Below, in pieces: positions 8,968-18,633 of a stretch of 59,808 bases of DNA. Source of the stretch: Xenorhabdus vietnamensis (GTDB lineage Bacteria > Pseudomonadota > Gammaproteobacteria > Enterobacterales > Enterobacteriaceae); assembly GCF_002127535.1 (NCBI RefSeq), contig NZ_MUBJ01000002.1:350484-410291 (forward strand), read 5' to 3'. The notes beneath the pieces are model-generated. The model was not told the origin of the DNA. It saw only the letters and a program-made list of their open reading frames with translations, and ran no database searches. The number at the start of each line of letters is the position of its first letter. The first letter of the stretch is position 1. The position numbers and the translations under genes are program-made.

Positions 8968-10214
8968 GCTCCCCCCTTAAGTTGATTTCCTGAGTTATTA
9001 TTAATAATGTCAGTAACTATTTTGTTTACAGGAGCCATATCGATCGTCAAGGCATTGGTGTGATAGGCTGGGTGAGAGCGTTCAATCGTTGCTAGTACCA
9101 TTCCATCGGTGTTCTCTGTGTCTACAGTGACTTTTGTGGATGACTCAATCTTCAGAGGATGCTGTTTTAATTGTTCAGGATCAAGCTCAATGCGGACTGG
9201 CACGCGCTGTACAACTTTAATCCAATTTCCGCTGGCATTTTGCGCTGGCAATAGGGAAAAGGCGCTACCGGTTCCCATAGAAATTCCGACAACCTTGCCA
9301 GTATAGACAACATCACTACCATGTAAATCGCTGGTGATTTTAGCGGGTTGACCAATACGTATGTTTGCAAGCTGAGTTTCTTTGAAATTGGCTTCAATCC
9401 ACATATTGTCGGCAGGTATGATCGTGATTAATGGTGTCCCTGGATTGATACGGGAACCTATTTGAACTTTACGGTTGGCAATATAACCATCAACAGGGCT
9501 GATAATGTTAGTTCTTTGTAAGGCGAGCCACGCATCACGAACGCCAGAGGCTGCTTTTTCGACGGCTGGTTGTTTTTCCAGAGGAGTATCCAGAATAATG
9601 GCTTGATTGCTTTCATATTGAGCTATTGCAACATCTAGATCGGCTTTAGCAACCGCAACCTTTTCACGCATATGTTGCAGCTCTTCTTTACCGATTAAAT
9701 CTCGAGCTCCTAGTATTTCCCTTCGGTTAAGATCATTCTGGGCTTTCCTGAGGGCAATTTTTTTCAGCTCAATGATGGCTTGATATTTGTTATTGTCAAT
9801 CATGTGCTGATGAGTAGTCCTGACGGTATTAGCTAAATCACTTTCAGCTCTTTTCAAGGCCAATTTGGCGTCACGTGGATCGAGTTGGATGATGGACTGA
9901 CCACTTTTCACAAAATCAGTATTGTCAAAATTAATAGTCACAACGCTGCCTGAAATTTGCGACATTACTTGTACGTTATTGCCAGAAACCTGAGCATTTT
10001 CGGTCTCTTGTTGATAGCGTAAAGTGGTAAACCAGTAAACGGTATAGCTTGCGCCAAGTAAAAGGAATAGTAACGTCAATAACGTAATGATGCTGCGGCG
10101 TTTTCGTTTTTTAGCACTATTTTTTTTAGCATCATGTTTTTCAGCATCATGTTTTTCGCTCAAAGAAAGCGGCTCTGCGTTTGACGGAAGAGGTGTTTTC
10201 TCACTAACACTCAT
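8961..10214 (-). CDS. emrA: Membrane fusion protein EmrA of the EmrAB-TolC efflux system
   Basis: EmrA links EmrB to the outer-membrane channel. A cytoplasmic basic tail is followed by one membrane anchor (IITLLTLLFLLLGASYTVYW, about residues 40-60). Then come the HlyD-type barrel and lipoyl half (VSGNNVQVMSQISGSVV), a coiled coil at about 110-210, and the returning half (SPVDGYIANRKVQIGSRINPG). At 417 residues it is longer than E. coli EmrA (390). Most of the excess is the N-terminal tail, which contains a duplicated KHDAE unit. The gap to emrR upstream is 241 bases. Confidence 0.95.
   Translation of the reverse strand: MSVSEKTPLPSNAEPLSLSEKHDAEKHDAKKNSAKKRKRRSIITLLTLLFLLLGASYTVYWFTTLRYQQETENAQVSGNNVQVMSQISGSVVTINFDNTDFVKSGQSIIQLDPRDAKLALKRAESDLANTVRTTHQHMIDNNKYQAIIELKKIALRKAQNDLNRREILGARDLIGKEELQHMREKVAVAKADLDVAIAQYESNQAIILDTPLEKQPAVEKAASGVRDAWLALQRTNIISPVDGYIANRKVQIGSRINPGTPLITIIPADNMWIEANFKETQLANIRIGQPAKITSDLHGSDVVYTGKVVGISMGTGSAFSLLPAQNASGNWIKVVQRVPVRIELDPEQLKQHPLKIESSTKVTVDTENTDGMVLATIERSHPAYHTNALTIDMAPVNKIVTDIINNNSGNQLKGGAW
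10128..10157. repeat. Tandem 15-bp duplication inside emrA
   Basis: The unit AGCATCATGTTTTTC occurs twice in direct succession. It adds one KHDAE-like pentapeptide to the cytoplasmic tail of EmrA without breaking the frame. Confidence 0.9.
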
Positions 10215-10282
10215 AGAGAATTCCTGTATTTGTTCATAACTGATAATTGTTTGTATACCCCCTGCTGGGGATAAAACGTGCC

Positions 10283-10310
10283 TCCAGTAGTGCGTATTTA
10301 CACTACTGGA
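10283..10310 (-). other. Perfect hairpin between emrR and emrA
   Basis: TCCAGTAGTG and CACTACTGGA form a perfect ten-pair stem with an eight-base loop, 69 bases before the emrA start codon. No long T run follows on the minus strand, so it is a weak terminator, an RNA stability element or an operator. The remaining parts of the 241-base emrR-emrA gap show nothing else I recognise. Confidence 0.6.
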
Positions 10311-10455
10311 AGGGTGAACGGTATGGATTTAAATATTATCTGAAGATAATAGTCAGCCATATGGGGTATCTGATGATACAGGCTTGCAGAAAAGTTTTTT
10401 AGGTCATGTTGCTATAACATGCTTTTTGGGTTCAAAACTGTTTAGAAGAAAAAAA

Positions 10456-10971
10456 TCACTTACCCAAACAATCCCCAATATTATCTAATTGTCCCAAGAC
10501 CTTCCTCATTAACTTCTCTAATTGTTCTTTCTCGTTAAAATCAAGAATAGACCAAAGCTTGACCAGGCATTCATGCTGGGGTGGCAGCAAACCATTCAAG
10601 AAATTTGAACCTTTTTCTGTAAGATGAAGATGGAGGCAACGACGATCGTTATGGCTTTCCTTCCTCTCTATCCAACCTTGCTTTTCTAATTCATCTGCAA
10701 TTCGGGTTGCATTTGTACGGGAAGAGCCTAATGCAGCACTGAGTTCTGATGGCTGAATGCTACGACTGTCTTTGGTATCCAGAATCATCAGAGCCATAAA
10801 CAAGGTTTCATTGATTCCTTGTGCTTTCAGCATGTTATTGCGATTTTCCAGAAGTTTACTCTGGACATGCATAGATAAGCGAGTGAGTAAAATCTCTTGA
10901 TAGGGTAAACTCTTTTGCTGTGATACACGGCAATTAAGTAACTCTTCTGTGGGAGTGAATGAACTTTCCAT
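10456..10971 (-). CDS. emrR: MarR-family transcriptional repressor EmrR (MprA)
   Basis: EmrR represses emrRAB and is released by hydrophobic drugs and salicylate-type ligands. The 171-residue protein begins with [10 protein letters not shown] and carries the winged helix-turn-helix: [32 protein letters not shown], split here as helices around residues 75-108, with the wing [17 protein letters not shown]. coli EmrR has 176 residues and is nearly the same over the domain. It lies upstream of emrA and downstream of ygaH, the E. coli order. Confidence 0.95.
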   Translation of the reverse strand: MESSFTPTEELLNCRVSQQKSLPYQEILLTRLSMHVQSKLLENRNNMLKAQGINETLFMALMILDTKDSRSIQPSELSAALGSSRTNATRIADELEKQGWIERKESHNDRRCLHLHLTEKGSNFLNGLLPPQHECLVKLWSILDFNEKEQLEKLMRKVLGQLDNIGDCLGK

Positions 10972-11100
10972 TGTTTAGATACCTTATTAGTTTCAACCGG
11001 TAAAGTAACTTCTGTTAAAAACCATACAAATACTATATTAAAAGTTAAATTTAGCAATTATAGTTATTTGTTATCATCATATTTCTTTTGATATTGATAC

Positions 11101-11436
11101 CTAATTCATAAATACCTTGAATATTACACCAAAAACCACGGCACCGGATAGTGTAGAGGTTATGATGCTTCGTGTTTTGTAGAAAAAAAGGCAGATGGTT
11201 AGGCATCCAATTAAAGTCGGAAAAAATTTGTTGTACTCTTTCATTACGTCAGGAATGCTTGAGACGATAAGAAGTGAGCAAATTGATGCAATACCAATGC
11301 TATCGAGTATGACTCCCATTTTTCCCGTTGTTCCTGCAAGTGAGCGATTGCTCCCTAAACGCAGAGGAAGGTAGCGGAATAAAAAGTTGGCTATGCCTAC
11401 AACGAGTCCAATAAAAAGTATTTTATTATCAATCAT
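11101..11436 (-). CDS. ygaH: AzlD-family small subunit of the YgaZH branched-chain amino acid exporter
   Basis: YgaH is the small membrane partner of YgaZ; together they export L-valine in E. coli. The 111-residue protein has four hydrophobic segments and the AzlD-type beginning GLVVGIANFLFRYLPLRLG. The gap to ygaZ is five bases, so the pair is co-transcribed. Confidence 0.9.
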   Translation of the reverse strand: MIDNKILFIGLVVGIANFLFRYLPLRLGSNRSLAGTTGKMGVILDSIGIASICSLLIVSSIPDVMKEYNKFFPTLIGCLTICLFFYKTRSIITSTLSGAVVFGVIFKVFMN

Positions 11437-11441
11437 ATAAT

Positions 11442-12236
11442 TTACTTTCCATGAGTTGCACTCGTATTCAATTGTGCGTTTTTAGTTTGCAGAAGTGCTG
11501 CTGAACATCCACTGATTATTCCAGCAAGAATGGCGACGGGTATTGAAAAAAATGTAATACCCATTAAAGCGCCTAATAAGGCTGCGGTAACACAGTAGCT
11601 ATTTTGTTTTTTGAATGATGCTAATAAAAAACTCAAAAATAGAGCCGGAAGCATAAATGTCATGGCGGCTTCAATAGCTGGATAAGAACTCAGATAACCA
11701 TTGCCTAATATAGCCCCGGCTACAGTACCTAATACCCAAGAGAGCCATGAACATATTGCAATGGCGACCATCCAGTTTTCACTCCAACTCCGTTGATCTT
11801 TTATCAGTTTGGTTGTTGCTGCTGCAAAAACTTCATCTGTCAGGCCAAAAGCCCAAATCACGGTTTTCTTTTCCGATAGTGTCTGTTTGATGCGATGGCG
11901 TAAAGCAGGGCCATACAAAATATGGCGGATATCCATTGCCATTACGGTCAGAGCAGAAATCCATAATGACATGCCCGCGCTCAGTAAGGCTGTGATAACA
12001 AACTGACTGGCTCCGGCATAAATGACACATGAAAAAAATATGGCCTCTATAGGAGTAAATTCCAGTTTAATGGCGCTTAAACCAAATGCAAAAGAGATGG
12101 GAATATAGCCAATGGTGATAGGGAGACTATCAAAAATACCTTCTTTAAATGAAGAAGCTCTGTTTGATTGAGGTGTCTCGGATTCTGATGCATCTGATAT
12201 TGGTATATCAGTTGCAGATTTATCAGGCATTGACAT
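11442..12236 (-). CDS. ygaZ: AzlC-family large subunit of the YgaZH branched-chain amino acid exporter
   Basis: The 264-residue protein belongs to the AzlC family. A polar tail of about 30 residues precedes repeated membrane segments, with the family motifs PITIGYIPISFAFGLSA, CVIYAGASQFV and MAMDIRHILYGPAL. It would export L-valine and related amino acids with YgaH. It sits where E. coli has it, between proX and emrR. Here proX is a pseudogene 218 bases upstream, so ygaZ probably has its own promoter. Confidence 0.93.
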   Translation of the reverse strand: MSMPDKSATDIPISDASESETPQSNRASSFKEGIFDSLPITIGYIPISFAFGLSAIKLEFTPIEAIFFSCVIYAGASQFVITALLSAGMSLWISALTVMAMDIRHILYGPALRHRIKQTLSEKKTVIWAFGLTDEVFAAATTKLIKDQRSWSENWMVAIAICSWLSWVLGTVAGAILGNGYLSSYPAIEAAMTFMLPALFLSFLLASFKKQNSYCVTAALLGALMGITFFSIPVAILAGIISGCSAALLQTKNAQLNTSATHGK

Positions 12237-12454
12237 GGAGTATTTTGTTTTTTGTTAATAGATAAAGCAACATTAACAAAATATGATGAAAGTGAAAATA
12301 TGAAATATATAAATTATTTAAATAATATCATTGAGAGCAAAGGAATTAGTAATAATTAAGGATGATGAAAGAGCATATGCATGGATAGCCATGAATTTTG
12401 TTAATGCTTCCATGGCTACATAATGCAGGGTTAGGAAAAGATCCATTTATTACA

Positions 12455-13153
12455 TTAATTAACGGCCTTTCTTACTGATTTTAGCCAATGCTCTACTGTT
12501 TTCTGATGTGATTTGATCCAACCTTCGGCTTGACGTTCAATATCAGCTTCAGAAATTTTAGTGCTATGCATTCGTTGGTTTTGAGCGCTGATATCAGCAA
12601 TAGGCAGAGCCATGACAGCAAAAAGTTTAGCTGCGGCTGGGTTTTTATATGCTCATGCTTTGTTTGCCACGATATGCATGGTACTGGGAGGGAAACCATA
12701 GTTACGACCATTGGGTAACTGGGTGTTGATTTTTTCTCCAACATTGAGGGTGGAAAAGGGAACTTGAAGCCATATGACATCTTTTCCGGGGTTCAGTACA
12801 TCACTAACCCAGTAAGGTGTCCAAGTATAATAGAGAATAGGTTTACCTTCCCGATAACGGGCAATAGTATCAGCCATCATGGCAGTATAATTGCCCTGAT
12901 TATGTTCCACGGTATTTTTCAATCCATAAGCTCTCAATTGATGGTTAATCGCTTTTTCGCATCCCCAACCAGAATTACAGCCTGTTAAATCAGCTTTTCC
13001 ATCTCCATTACTATCAAACAGTTTGGCAAGTTTAAGATCTTTTAATTGAGCGATATTGGTGATGTGGTATTTTTCTGCTGTTTTTTTATTAATAAGATAC
13101 CCTTGAACTGCATTTACGACATAATTTCCCCTACATATAGAATATGTTATCAC
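12455..13153 (-). pseudogene. proX: Remnant of proX, glycine betaine-binding protein of the ProU transporter
   Basis: The frame encodes about the last two thirds of ProX, with well-kept segments such as [30 protein letters not shown] and [14 protein letters not shown]. Three faults show. The signal peptide and roughly the first 100 residues are missing. The remainder is joined directly to the proV remnant. An in-frame TGA at 12653-12655 replaces the Trp of the family sequence NKAW(A). Reading through that stop continues the homology (NPAAAKLFAVMALPIADIS) to TAA at 12455. ProX would bind betaine in the periplasm; this copy cannot be secreted or complete. Confidence 0.9.
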
Positions 13154-13769
13154 CCCCTGCCGCCTTGTATAATGGCAATGCGATCGCCGATACGCATTGT
13201 TTCATCCATTAACAGAATATCGGGATTGTTAGCTAAAGCTCTGGCTAACCCGATACATTGCTGCATACCACCGGAAAGTTCGTCAGGATATGATAGGGCA
13301 TAGTTTTTCAGGTCAACTTGTTTCAGTGTTTCAAATACTTTTTGATTACGCTCTTTTTTGGGATGCCGGCAAGCTCCATACCAAACGCAGTATTTTCCTG
13401 AATATTCAAAAGTGGCATGAGTGCAAATGACTGGAATACCATGCTGATTTTACTGCGGCGAACTTCCCGTAACTGAGTTTTTGTGATGGTGGAAGTATCC
13501 TCACTATCGATAATTATCTGACCTTTGGTTGGTTCTATCAGGCGATTGAGAAGACGTACTAGTGTGGACTTACCTGAACCAGATAATCCCATAATCACAA
13601 ATATTTCGCCTTCTTCAATGGCCAGATTGGCATTCTGAACACCGACGGTGAGACCCATTTTTTCGAATATTTGCTCTTTACTGAGACCAGATGCTAATAA
13701 TCTAAATGCAGGCTCAGGGTTATCGCTAAATATTTTATAGAGATTCTTAACTTCAAGTTTTATAATCAT
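13150..13769 (-). pseudogene. proV: Remnant of proV, ATPase of the ProU osmoprotectant transporter
   Basis: The frame opens as normal ProV ([19 protein letters not shown]) with an intact Walker [13 protein letters not shown] one-base loss in an A run (six A at 13354-13359, where seven would keep the frame) stops it after about 148 residues. The next frame carries on with [19 protein letters not shown] and the signature [15 protein letters not shown]. After ILLMDE it jumps straight to MRIGDRIAI, so about 37 residues, including the D-loop and the switch His region, are gone. The C-terminal CBS part, all of proW and the start of proX are deleted. Confidence 0.92.
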
Positions 13770-15280
13770 GAAATAAATATTTCCTGTTGTTGATGATATA
13801 TTTTTTCGATTTCTCCAGCGTTATTTCACCAATATATACCCTAACATATTGAAATATGATGAAAACACATCATTTAAAATCGTTAATAAAAATATGTTTA
13901 TCTAACTGCATTTCACAGTATTATTTATTAATAATCTTGGCTTATTTTACTATTTCCGTAAAACAAAAATACCATGGTCTTAAATCATTTTAATTTATTT
14001 GGTTCAGAATAATATTGCATGGATTTTTATGGATTTTTTAGGCTTTGTTGCCTGATTTTAAGATAACAATTCCTTAATGATTTAGCTCATTGATAAATAA
14101 GGTTAAGTTTATGGTAAGTTAATACTTTAAATTATCATTGAATATATTTATAGGAATTGCTTTGGGAAGTATATGTGCAATATTTTAAATGGTGTTTTTG
14201 TGGTGCATAACTGTTGATATAATAATGAAATACATTTTTTATATTTACTATTTTGTTCTGATTCATCTAATGAGAGGGTAAATTTGAAATTAACAGACCA
14301 ACATTTATTTCTGAATCTTGCTTTTTATTTCTTGCTTTTTATTGATAGGTTGTCAGAGTGTTTTCATATTAAACAGTATGTTAATGGATATTAATCTGAG
14401 CCCTTAATAATTGATAAAATAGTAAGTGCATTGTAGTTATTGAATTATTTTTTCAGTATTTCACTGTATTCAAAATAGGCTAAAAATTGCAGCAATCAGC
14501 CAAAATCACAGAGGTTATCTATAATTACACAATTAGACGATTGTATGAGTGAGTATACATCCTTTATTTTTTTTCTTTTACCTTCTAATCTTCTATTTTG
14601 TTGGTAGGTTTTTCATTCTTGTCACTACTTTGTAAGTTGAAGTCTATTGGAGCTGATTTGTAATTTTAAATTTTGAAAGATAAAAAAATCTTATTGCTTA
14701 GAAACTGAATCTGAGGATGTCTCCATGTGTGAGTACGCAGAAGAATAAGTTGAGCCATGATTTCCATCATAGGTTGTGGTGAACGCTTTTAATGATTGGA
14801 TATAACAGGCTTTTTTGCAGCATTAGGTTAACGGGTTTCGGTGTAGTGTATCTTTTTCGGGAGATTTATCCTCCTGATTTATTGCTCTGTAACTTGAAAC
14901 CTACGGGATATATACCATAGTGTTTGCCATAAATGATAACACTTCTAGTAAAATTTCTTGGTGTTATATATTATTAACAATAATAAAAATTAACATGTGT
15001 ATATTATATTGAGATAATTAAATATTGGAATGAATACTATATGTGGGGATTTATTATTTAATTTTATCTATATGTTGTATTTTTATATTTTTTAAATAGG
15101 CGACATTAAAAATAAAATGTCATAACTTATTGGCAGAGCCATAATTTTAATTATCAGAGGGCGCGATGGTTTCTTTATCAAATTGTCAGATGTGTAACCG
15201 AATTCATCATTGCAAATTGATGAATGAGAGATTTAGGCTAGTACAGAAATTTTTAATAATAAATTAAATGGAGGTAGTTT
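13770..15280. other. AT-rich stretch of 1.5 kb without a recognisable gene
   Basis: No frame of useful length with a plausible start and composition is present on either strand. The proV promoter may lie at the left end. Around 14700-14850 the minus strand holds short frames, in different phases, that look like fragments of something once coding (for example MAQLILLRTHTWRHPQ). I cannot name it. In E. coli the nrd genes precede proV; they are not here. Confidence 0.7.
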
Positions 15281-15766
15281 ATGTATCATCATTACCTGAA
15301 TACTCCAGAAGGATTTCCCAAGCCCTATGTACATATCAGTGCGGACGATGAAGGAGTAACTAGCATCTATTTCGTCAACGAAAAGGAAAAATTAGAATCT
15401 AAAAGTGTTATTACTAAGCAGTGTGCGAAAGAATTACAGGAGTATTTCAAAGGGAAACGGCTAACGTTTACAGTTCCTTTAAGCATGCAGGGAACTGAAT
15501 TCCAAAAGCGCGTCTGGCAGCAGCTTTGTAACATCCCTTATGGCGAAATGTGGAGCTATAAACAATTGGCACTAACGTTGGGGTCGGTAAACTATTGTCG
15601 TGCTGTCGGTATGGCGAATTCACGCAATCCTATTTCATTGATTGTACCTTGTCATCGGGTGATTGGGCATGATGGTAAATTGGTTGGCTATACCGGTGGG
15701 CTAGATATCAAAGGATGGTTACTAGAGCACGAAAAGAGCCGAAAGTCGAAAAATAAACAGAATTGA
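15281..15766 (+). CDS. ogt: Methylated-DNA--[protein]-cysteine S-methyltransferase
   Basis: This suicide enzyme removes alkyl groups from O6-alkylguanine and O4-alkylthymine in DNA. The 161-residue protein has the family active-site sequence VPCHRVIG, with acceptor Cys124, the helix-turn-helix region YKQLALTLGSVNYCRAVGMANSRNP (Arg finger RAVG) and the C-terminal GYTGGLDIKGWLLEHE. Its size matches Ogt rather than the larger Ada. ATGGAGGTAGTTT gives a strong ribosome binding site before the ATG. The assignment as Ogt rather than another short MGMT is likely but not proven. Confidence 0.92.
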   Translation: MYHHYLNTPEGFPKPYVHISADDEGVTSIYFVNEKEKLESKSVITKQCAKELQEYFKGKRLTFTVPLSMQGTEFQKRVWQQLCNIPYGEMWSYKQLALTLGSVNYCRAVGMANSRNPISLIVPCHRVIGHDGKLVGYTGGLDIKGWLLEHEKSRKSKNKQN

Positions 15767-15955
15767 AATAAAATGCTAATTTATTTGTGAAATCACTATT
15801 AGCGTATAAAATCAATCAATGTAACTAAGCGAAAAGAACGTTTTTTTACATTCTGTTATATATTTCGTGATCTATGTTGCAGACAGTGAACTAAATTATC
15901 TGGTGTACTGTACGTGACGCTAAGTTTGTGTCTTTTTTATTGAAGGTAAGTTTTG

Positions 15956-16165
15956 ATGTCAAAAGTAAAAGGTAACGTTAAGTGGTTTAATGAATCCAAA
16001 GGCTTCGGTTTTATTACTCCGCAAGATGGCAGTAAAGATGTTTTTGTACACTTTTCAGCTATTAAGTCTAATGGATTCAAAACATTGGCTGAAGGCCAGC
16101 AAGTAGAGTTCGATATTGCTGAGGGTGAGAAAGGCCCATCTGCTGCTAACGTTGTCGCAATCTAA
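15956..16165 (+). CDS. cspE: Cold shock protein CspE
   Basis: The 69-residue OB-fold protein has both RNA-binding motifs, KGFGFI and VFVHF. It is almost identical to E. coli CspE ([20 protein letters not shown]). It acts as an RNA chaperone and transcription antiterminator. A TTG at 15953 is in frame, but the ATG at 15956 has the better spacing from GAAGGTAAG and gives the family start. The neighbour crcB is the same as in E. coli, where cspE and crcB also converge. The 5' leader is AT-rich and long enough to be a cold-shock UTR. Confidence 0.96.
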   Translation: MSKVKGNVKWFNESKGFGFITPQDGSKDVFVHFSAIKSNGFKTLAEGQQVEFDIAEGEKGPSAANVVAI

Positions 16166-16183
16166 TTTCGAATCTCATATTTT

Positions 16184-16212
16184 GAAAACCCGTTTTGATA
16201 ACGGGTTTTTTT
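16184..16212 (+). terminator. Rho-independent terminator of cspE
   Basis: AAAACCCGTT pairs with AACGGGTTTT around the loop TTGAT, and the stem ends in a run of seven T. It begins 19 bases after the cspE stop codon. Confidence 0.88.
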
Positions 16213-16340
16213 ATGTTATTTGCCTTTAGAAATTTCTCTATTAGCAGAAAAAGTCGCAAATCCTTTCCCGGCGTGGCAAGTAAATTAAAATCTTGACTAC
16301 AGTAGAATAGAGGAGGAGCAGTCATAATTTGAGAAAATTA

Positions 16341-16715
16341 TTAAAGTTTGTTCATTACTGTAAAAGCAAAAGCAGTCATTAATAATGAACCGATTACATT
16401 CACCAAAATATTGAACAACGCCCAACCTATTTTTCCTGCCTGCAATAGATAAACCACTTCGACAGAAAAGGTGGAAAAGGTTGTTAGCCCACCGCAAAAA
16501 CCTGTAGTGAGCATCAGTTTCCAAACCGGAGTGAAATGAGTGGCTTTGTTAAAATAGGCCAAACCCAACCCAATGATAAATGCGCCAAGATAATTGGCCG
16601 TCAGCGTACCAACGGCAATTGGGGAAGAGGGGCTGTTCAGGCGGAGGCTGATGAACCAGCGTAGCACGCTACCCAAGCCACCACCGATAAATACAGCAAA
16701 CACAATGTTTATCAT
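16341..16715 (-). CDS. crcB: Fluoride-specific ion channel CrcB (FluC)
   Basis: FluC dimers let fluoride leave the cytoplasm. The 124-residue protein has four membrane segments and the family sequences [24 protein letters not shown] and [14 protein letters not shown] (the Phe-box and central Na+ site region). It lies 15 bases after the lipA stop, so it is probably in the same transcript; in E. coli other genes such as tatE separate the two. I found no fluoride riboswitch, and the 15-base gap leaves no room for one. Confidence 0.94.
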   Translation of the reverse strand: MINIVFAVFIGGGLGSVLRWFISLRLNSPSSPIAVGTLTANYLGAFIIGLGLAYFNKATHFTPVWKLMLTTGFCGGLTTFSTFSVEVVYLLQAGKIGWALFNILVNVIGSLLMTAFAFTVMNKL

Positions 16716-16730
16716 GATGGTGGCAGCAAA

Positions 16731-17696
16731 TTATTTGACTTCCATGCCTTTAGCCTGCAAGTCAGCGTGGTAAGAAGAACGAACAAACGGGCCACAAGCT
16801 GCATGAGTAAAGCCCATTTCTAACGCGGCTTCTTTCATTTCTTCAAATTCAGCAGGGCTGACATAACGCTGCACCGGCAAGTGATGGCGGCTTGGCTGCA
16901 AATATTGCCCCAAGGTCAGCATAGTGACACCATGGCTACGCAAATCTCGCATAACCTCTATGATTTCTTCATTAGTTTCACCCAATCCTACCATTAAACC
17001 GGATTTAGTTGGGATATCTGGATGTGCTTCTTTAAATTTTTCCAGTAGTTTTAATGACCAATTGTAGTTCGCTCCCGGACGAACTTGACGATAAATCCGT
17101 GGCACGTTTTCCAAATTGTGGTTAAACACATCGGGAGGGCTTGCGGTCAGAATTTCCAGCGCCCGATCCATTCTCCCACGGAAATCCGGTACCAAGGTTT
17201 CGATCTTAATTGATGGGTTTTTTTCACGAATCGCGGTGATACAATCAGCAAAATGCTGGGCACCACCATCACGCAAGTCGTCACGGTCAACAGATGTAAT
17301 AACGACATAACGCAGCCCCATATCTTGGATAGTCTGCGCGAGCTTGATAGGCTCATTTGCATCAGGTGCATTCGGGCGACCATGGGCTACGTCACAGAAT
17401 GGGCAGCGACGGGTACAAATGGCGCCAAGGATCATAAAAGTGGCGGTTCCGTGGTTAAAACACTCAGCCAGGTTAGGGCAGGACGCTTCTTCACAGACGG
17501 AATGCAGCCCATTTTTGCGCATTGCAGCCTTGATACCCTGAATGCGGCTGGAATCCGCAGGAAGTTTGATTTTCATCCACTCAGGTTTACGCAAGAGTGC
17601 TTCACGTTCTGTGGCGACTGTCTTCACAGGGATTAAAGCCATCTTGTCTGCATCGCGGTATTTGACACCACGTTCCATCTGAATTGGTTTACTCAT
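16731..17696 (-). CDS. lipA: Lipoyl synthase
   Basis: LipA is a radical-SAM enzyme that inserts two sulfurs into octanoyl groups on the E2 and H proteins. The 321-residue protein has the auxiliary cluster motif [12 protein letters not shown] near residues 68-79 and the radical-[11 protein letters not shown] near 94-101. The C-terminal RSSYHA supplies the Ser ligand of the auxiliary cluster. E. coli LipA has the same length. It follows lipB by 119 bases; the intervening regulator gene ybeF of E. coli is absent. Confidence 0.97.
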   Translation of the reverse strand: MSKPIQMERGVKYRDADKMALIPVKTVATEREALLRKPEWMKIKLPADSSRIQGIKAAMRKNGLHSVCEEASCPNLAECFNHGTATFMILGAICTRRCPFCDVAHGRPNAPDANEPIKLAQTIQDMGLRYVVITSVDRDDLRDGGAQHFADCITAIREKNPSIKIETLVPDFRGRMDRALEILTASPPDVFNHNLENVPRIYRQVRPGANYNWSLKLLEKFKEAHPDIPTKSGLMVGLGETNEEIIEVMRDLRSHGVTMLTLGQYLQPSRHHLPVQRYVSPAEFEEMKEAALEMGFTHAACGPFVRSSYHADLQAKGMEVK

Positions 17697-17815
17697 AATC
17701 GTGCTGGTTCCAGTTATATTCTTCAGATTGTGACTTACTGCCTGATGGTTATAAGAAAAATATCAAGGCAAAATAAATCCATTCAATTTTTTTTGAAAAA
17801 TGTTAAAAAATTATA

Positions 17816-18466
17816 TCATCTTTCATTGAGTAGTTGGAATCCCAAGATCTGACAGAATTTTTCTACCAGAACGGGTTGTACATCTTCAATAGTCACTCCG
17901 GTGGTAAGGTCACTGAGTTGGATCATGTGCATTCCTGCATAACCGCAAGGGTTTATGCGCAAAAATGGCTGTAAATCCATTGCAATGTTCAGTGCCAGAC
18001 CATGGAAAGAACATCCTTTTCGGATACGTAGTCCAAGGGAACATATTTTGTTACCTGCGACATAAACCCCGGGGGCATCTGGGCGGGCATACGCCTCCAC
18101 ACCAAAATGTGCCAGAGTTTCGATCACAGTATTTTCGATTGAAGTTACTAATTGACGAACCCCAATTTTTGACCGTTTTAAGTCAATCAAAACATACATG
18201 ACCTGCTGCCCGGGACCATGATAGGTGACTTGTCCCCCCCTATCTGACTGGACGACGGGGATATCACCGGGCGTAAGTATATGTTCAGCTTTACCGGCCT
18301 GACCTTGCGTAAATACTTTTTCATGCTGGACAAGCCAGATTTCATCAGGTGTTTCCACAGTACGCTGTTCGGTGAACTGGTGCATGGCATCAGAAACCGG
18401 TTCGTAGGGCTGAATACCTAGCTGGCGTAAAATGACGGTGTTAAGTTGCAATGGGAATTTCATCAT
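17816..18466 (-). CDS. lipB: Octanoyl-[acyl carrier protein]:protein N-octanoyltransferase
   Basis: LipB moves octanoate from ACP to the lipoyl domains, the step before LipA. The 216-residue protein contains [12 protein letters not shown], the Lys-bearing [19 protein letters not shown] and the nucleophile in NPCGYAGM (Cys174). An ATG two codons in (MKFPLQ) is an equal start candidate. In E. coli ybeD is the next gene upstream. Here two plus-strand genes separate them, so lipB must have a promoter of its own. Confidence 0.96.
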   Translation of the reverse strand: MMKFPLQLNTVILRQLGIQPYEPVSDAMHQFTEQRTVETPDEIWLVQHEKVFTQGQAGKAEHILTPGDIPVVQSDRGGQVTYHGPGQQVMYVLIDLKRSKIGVRQLVTSIENTVIETLAHFGVEAYARPDAPGVYVAGNKICSLGLRIRKGCSFHGLALNIAMDLQPFLRINPCGYAGMHMIQLSDLTTGVTIEDVQPVLVEKFCQILGFQLLNER

Positions 18467-18633
18467 TCGTTAACAAAAAGTGCCCACCAGTATAACTCTG
18501 TAAGATGATTCCCACCAGTTTGAGAATGCCTTAATGCAATAATATTGTTCATTAGACGAATATATTTTTATTTTGTATTATCGTGGTTATATATTTTGAT
18601 GAATTACAATTTAATATTTGTTTGAGCTAGCAA

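Noticed and set aside
14041-14060. GGCTTTGTTGCCTGATTT, which resembles the terminal repeat of some IS5-group elements
   Set aside because: No transposase, no matching second end and no target-site duplication were found; a chance likeness cannot be excluded.
16716-16730. Fluoride riboswitch before crcB
   Set aside because: Only 15 bases separate lipA and crcB, too few for the aptamer.
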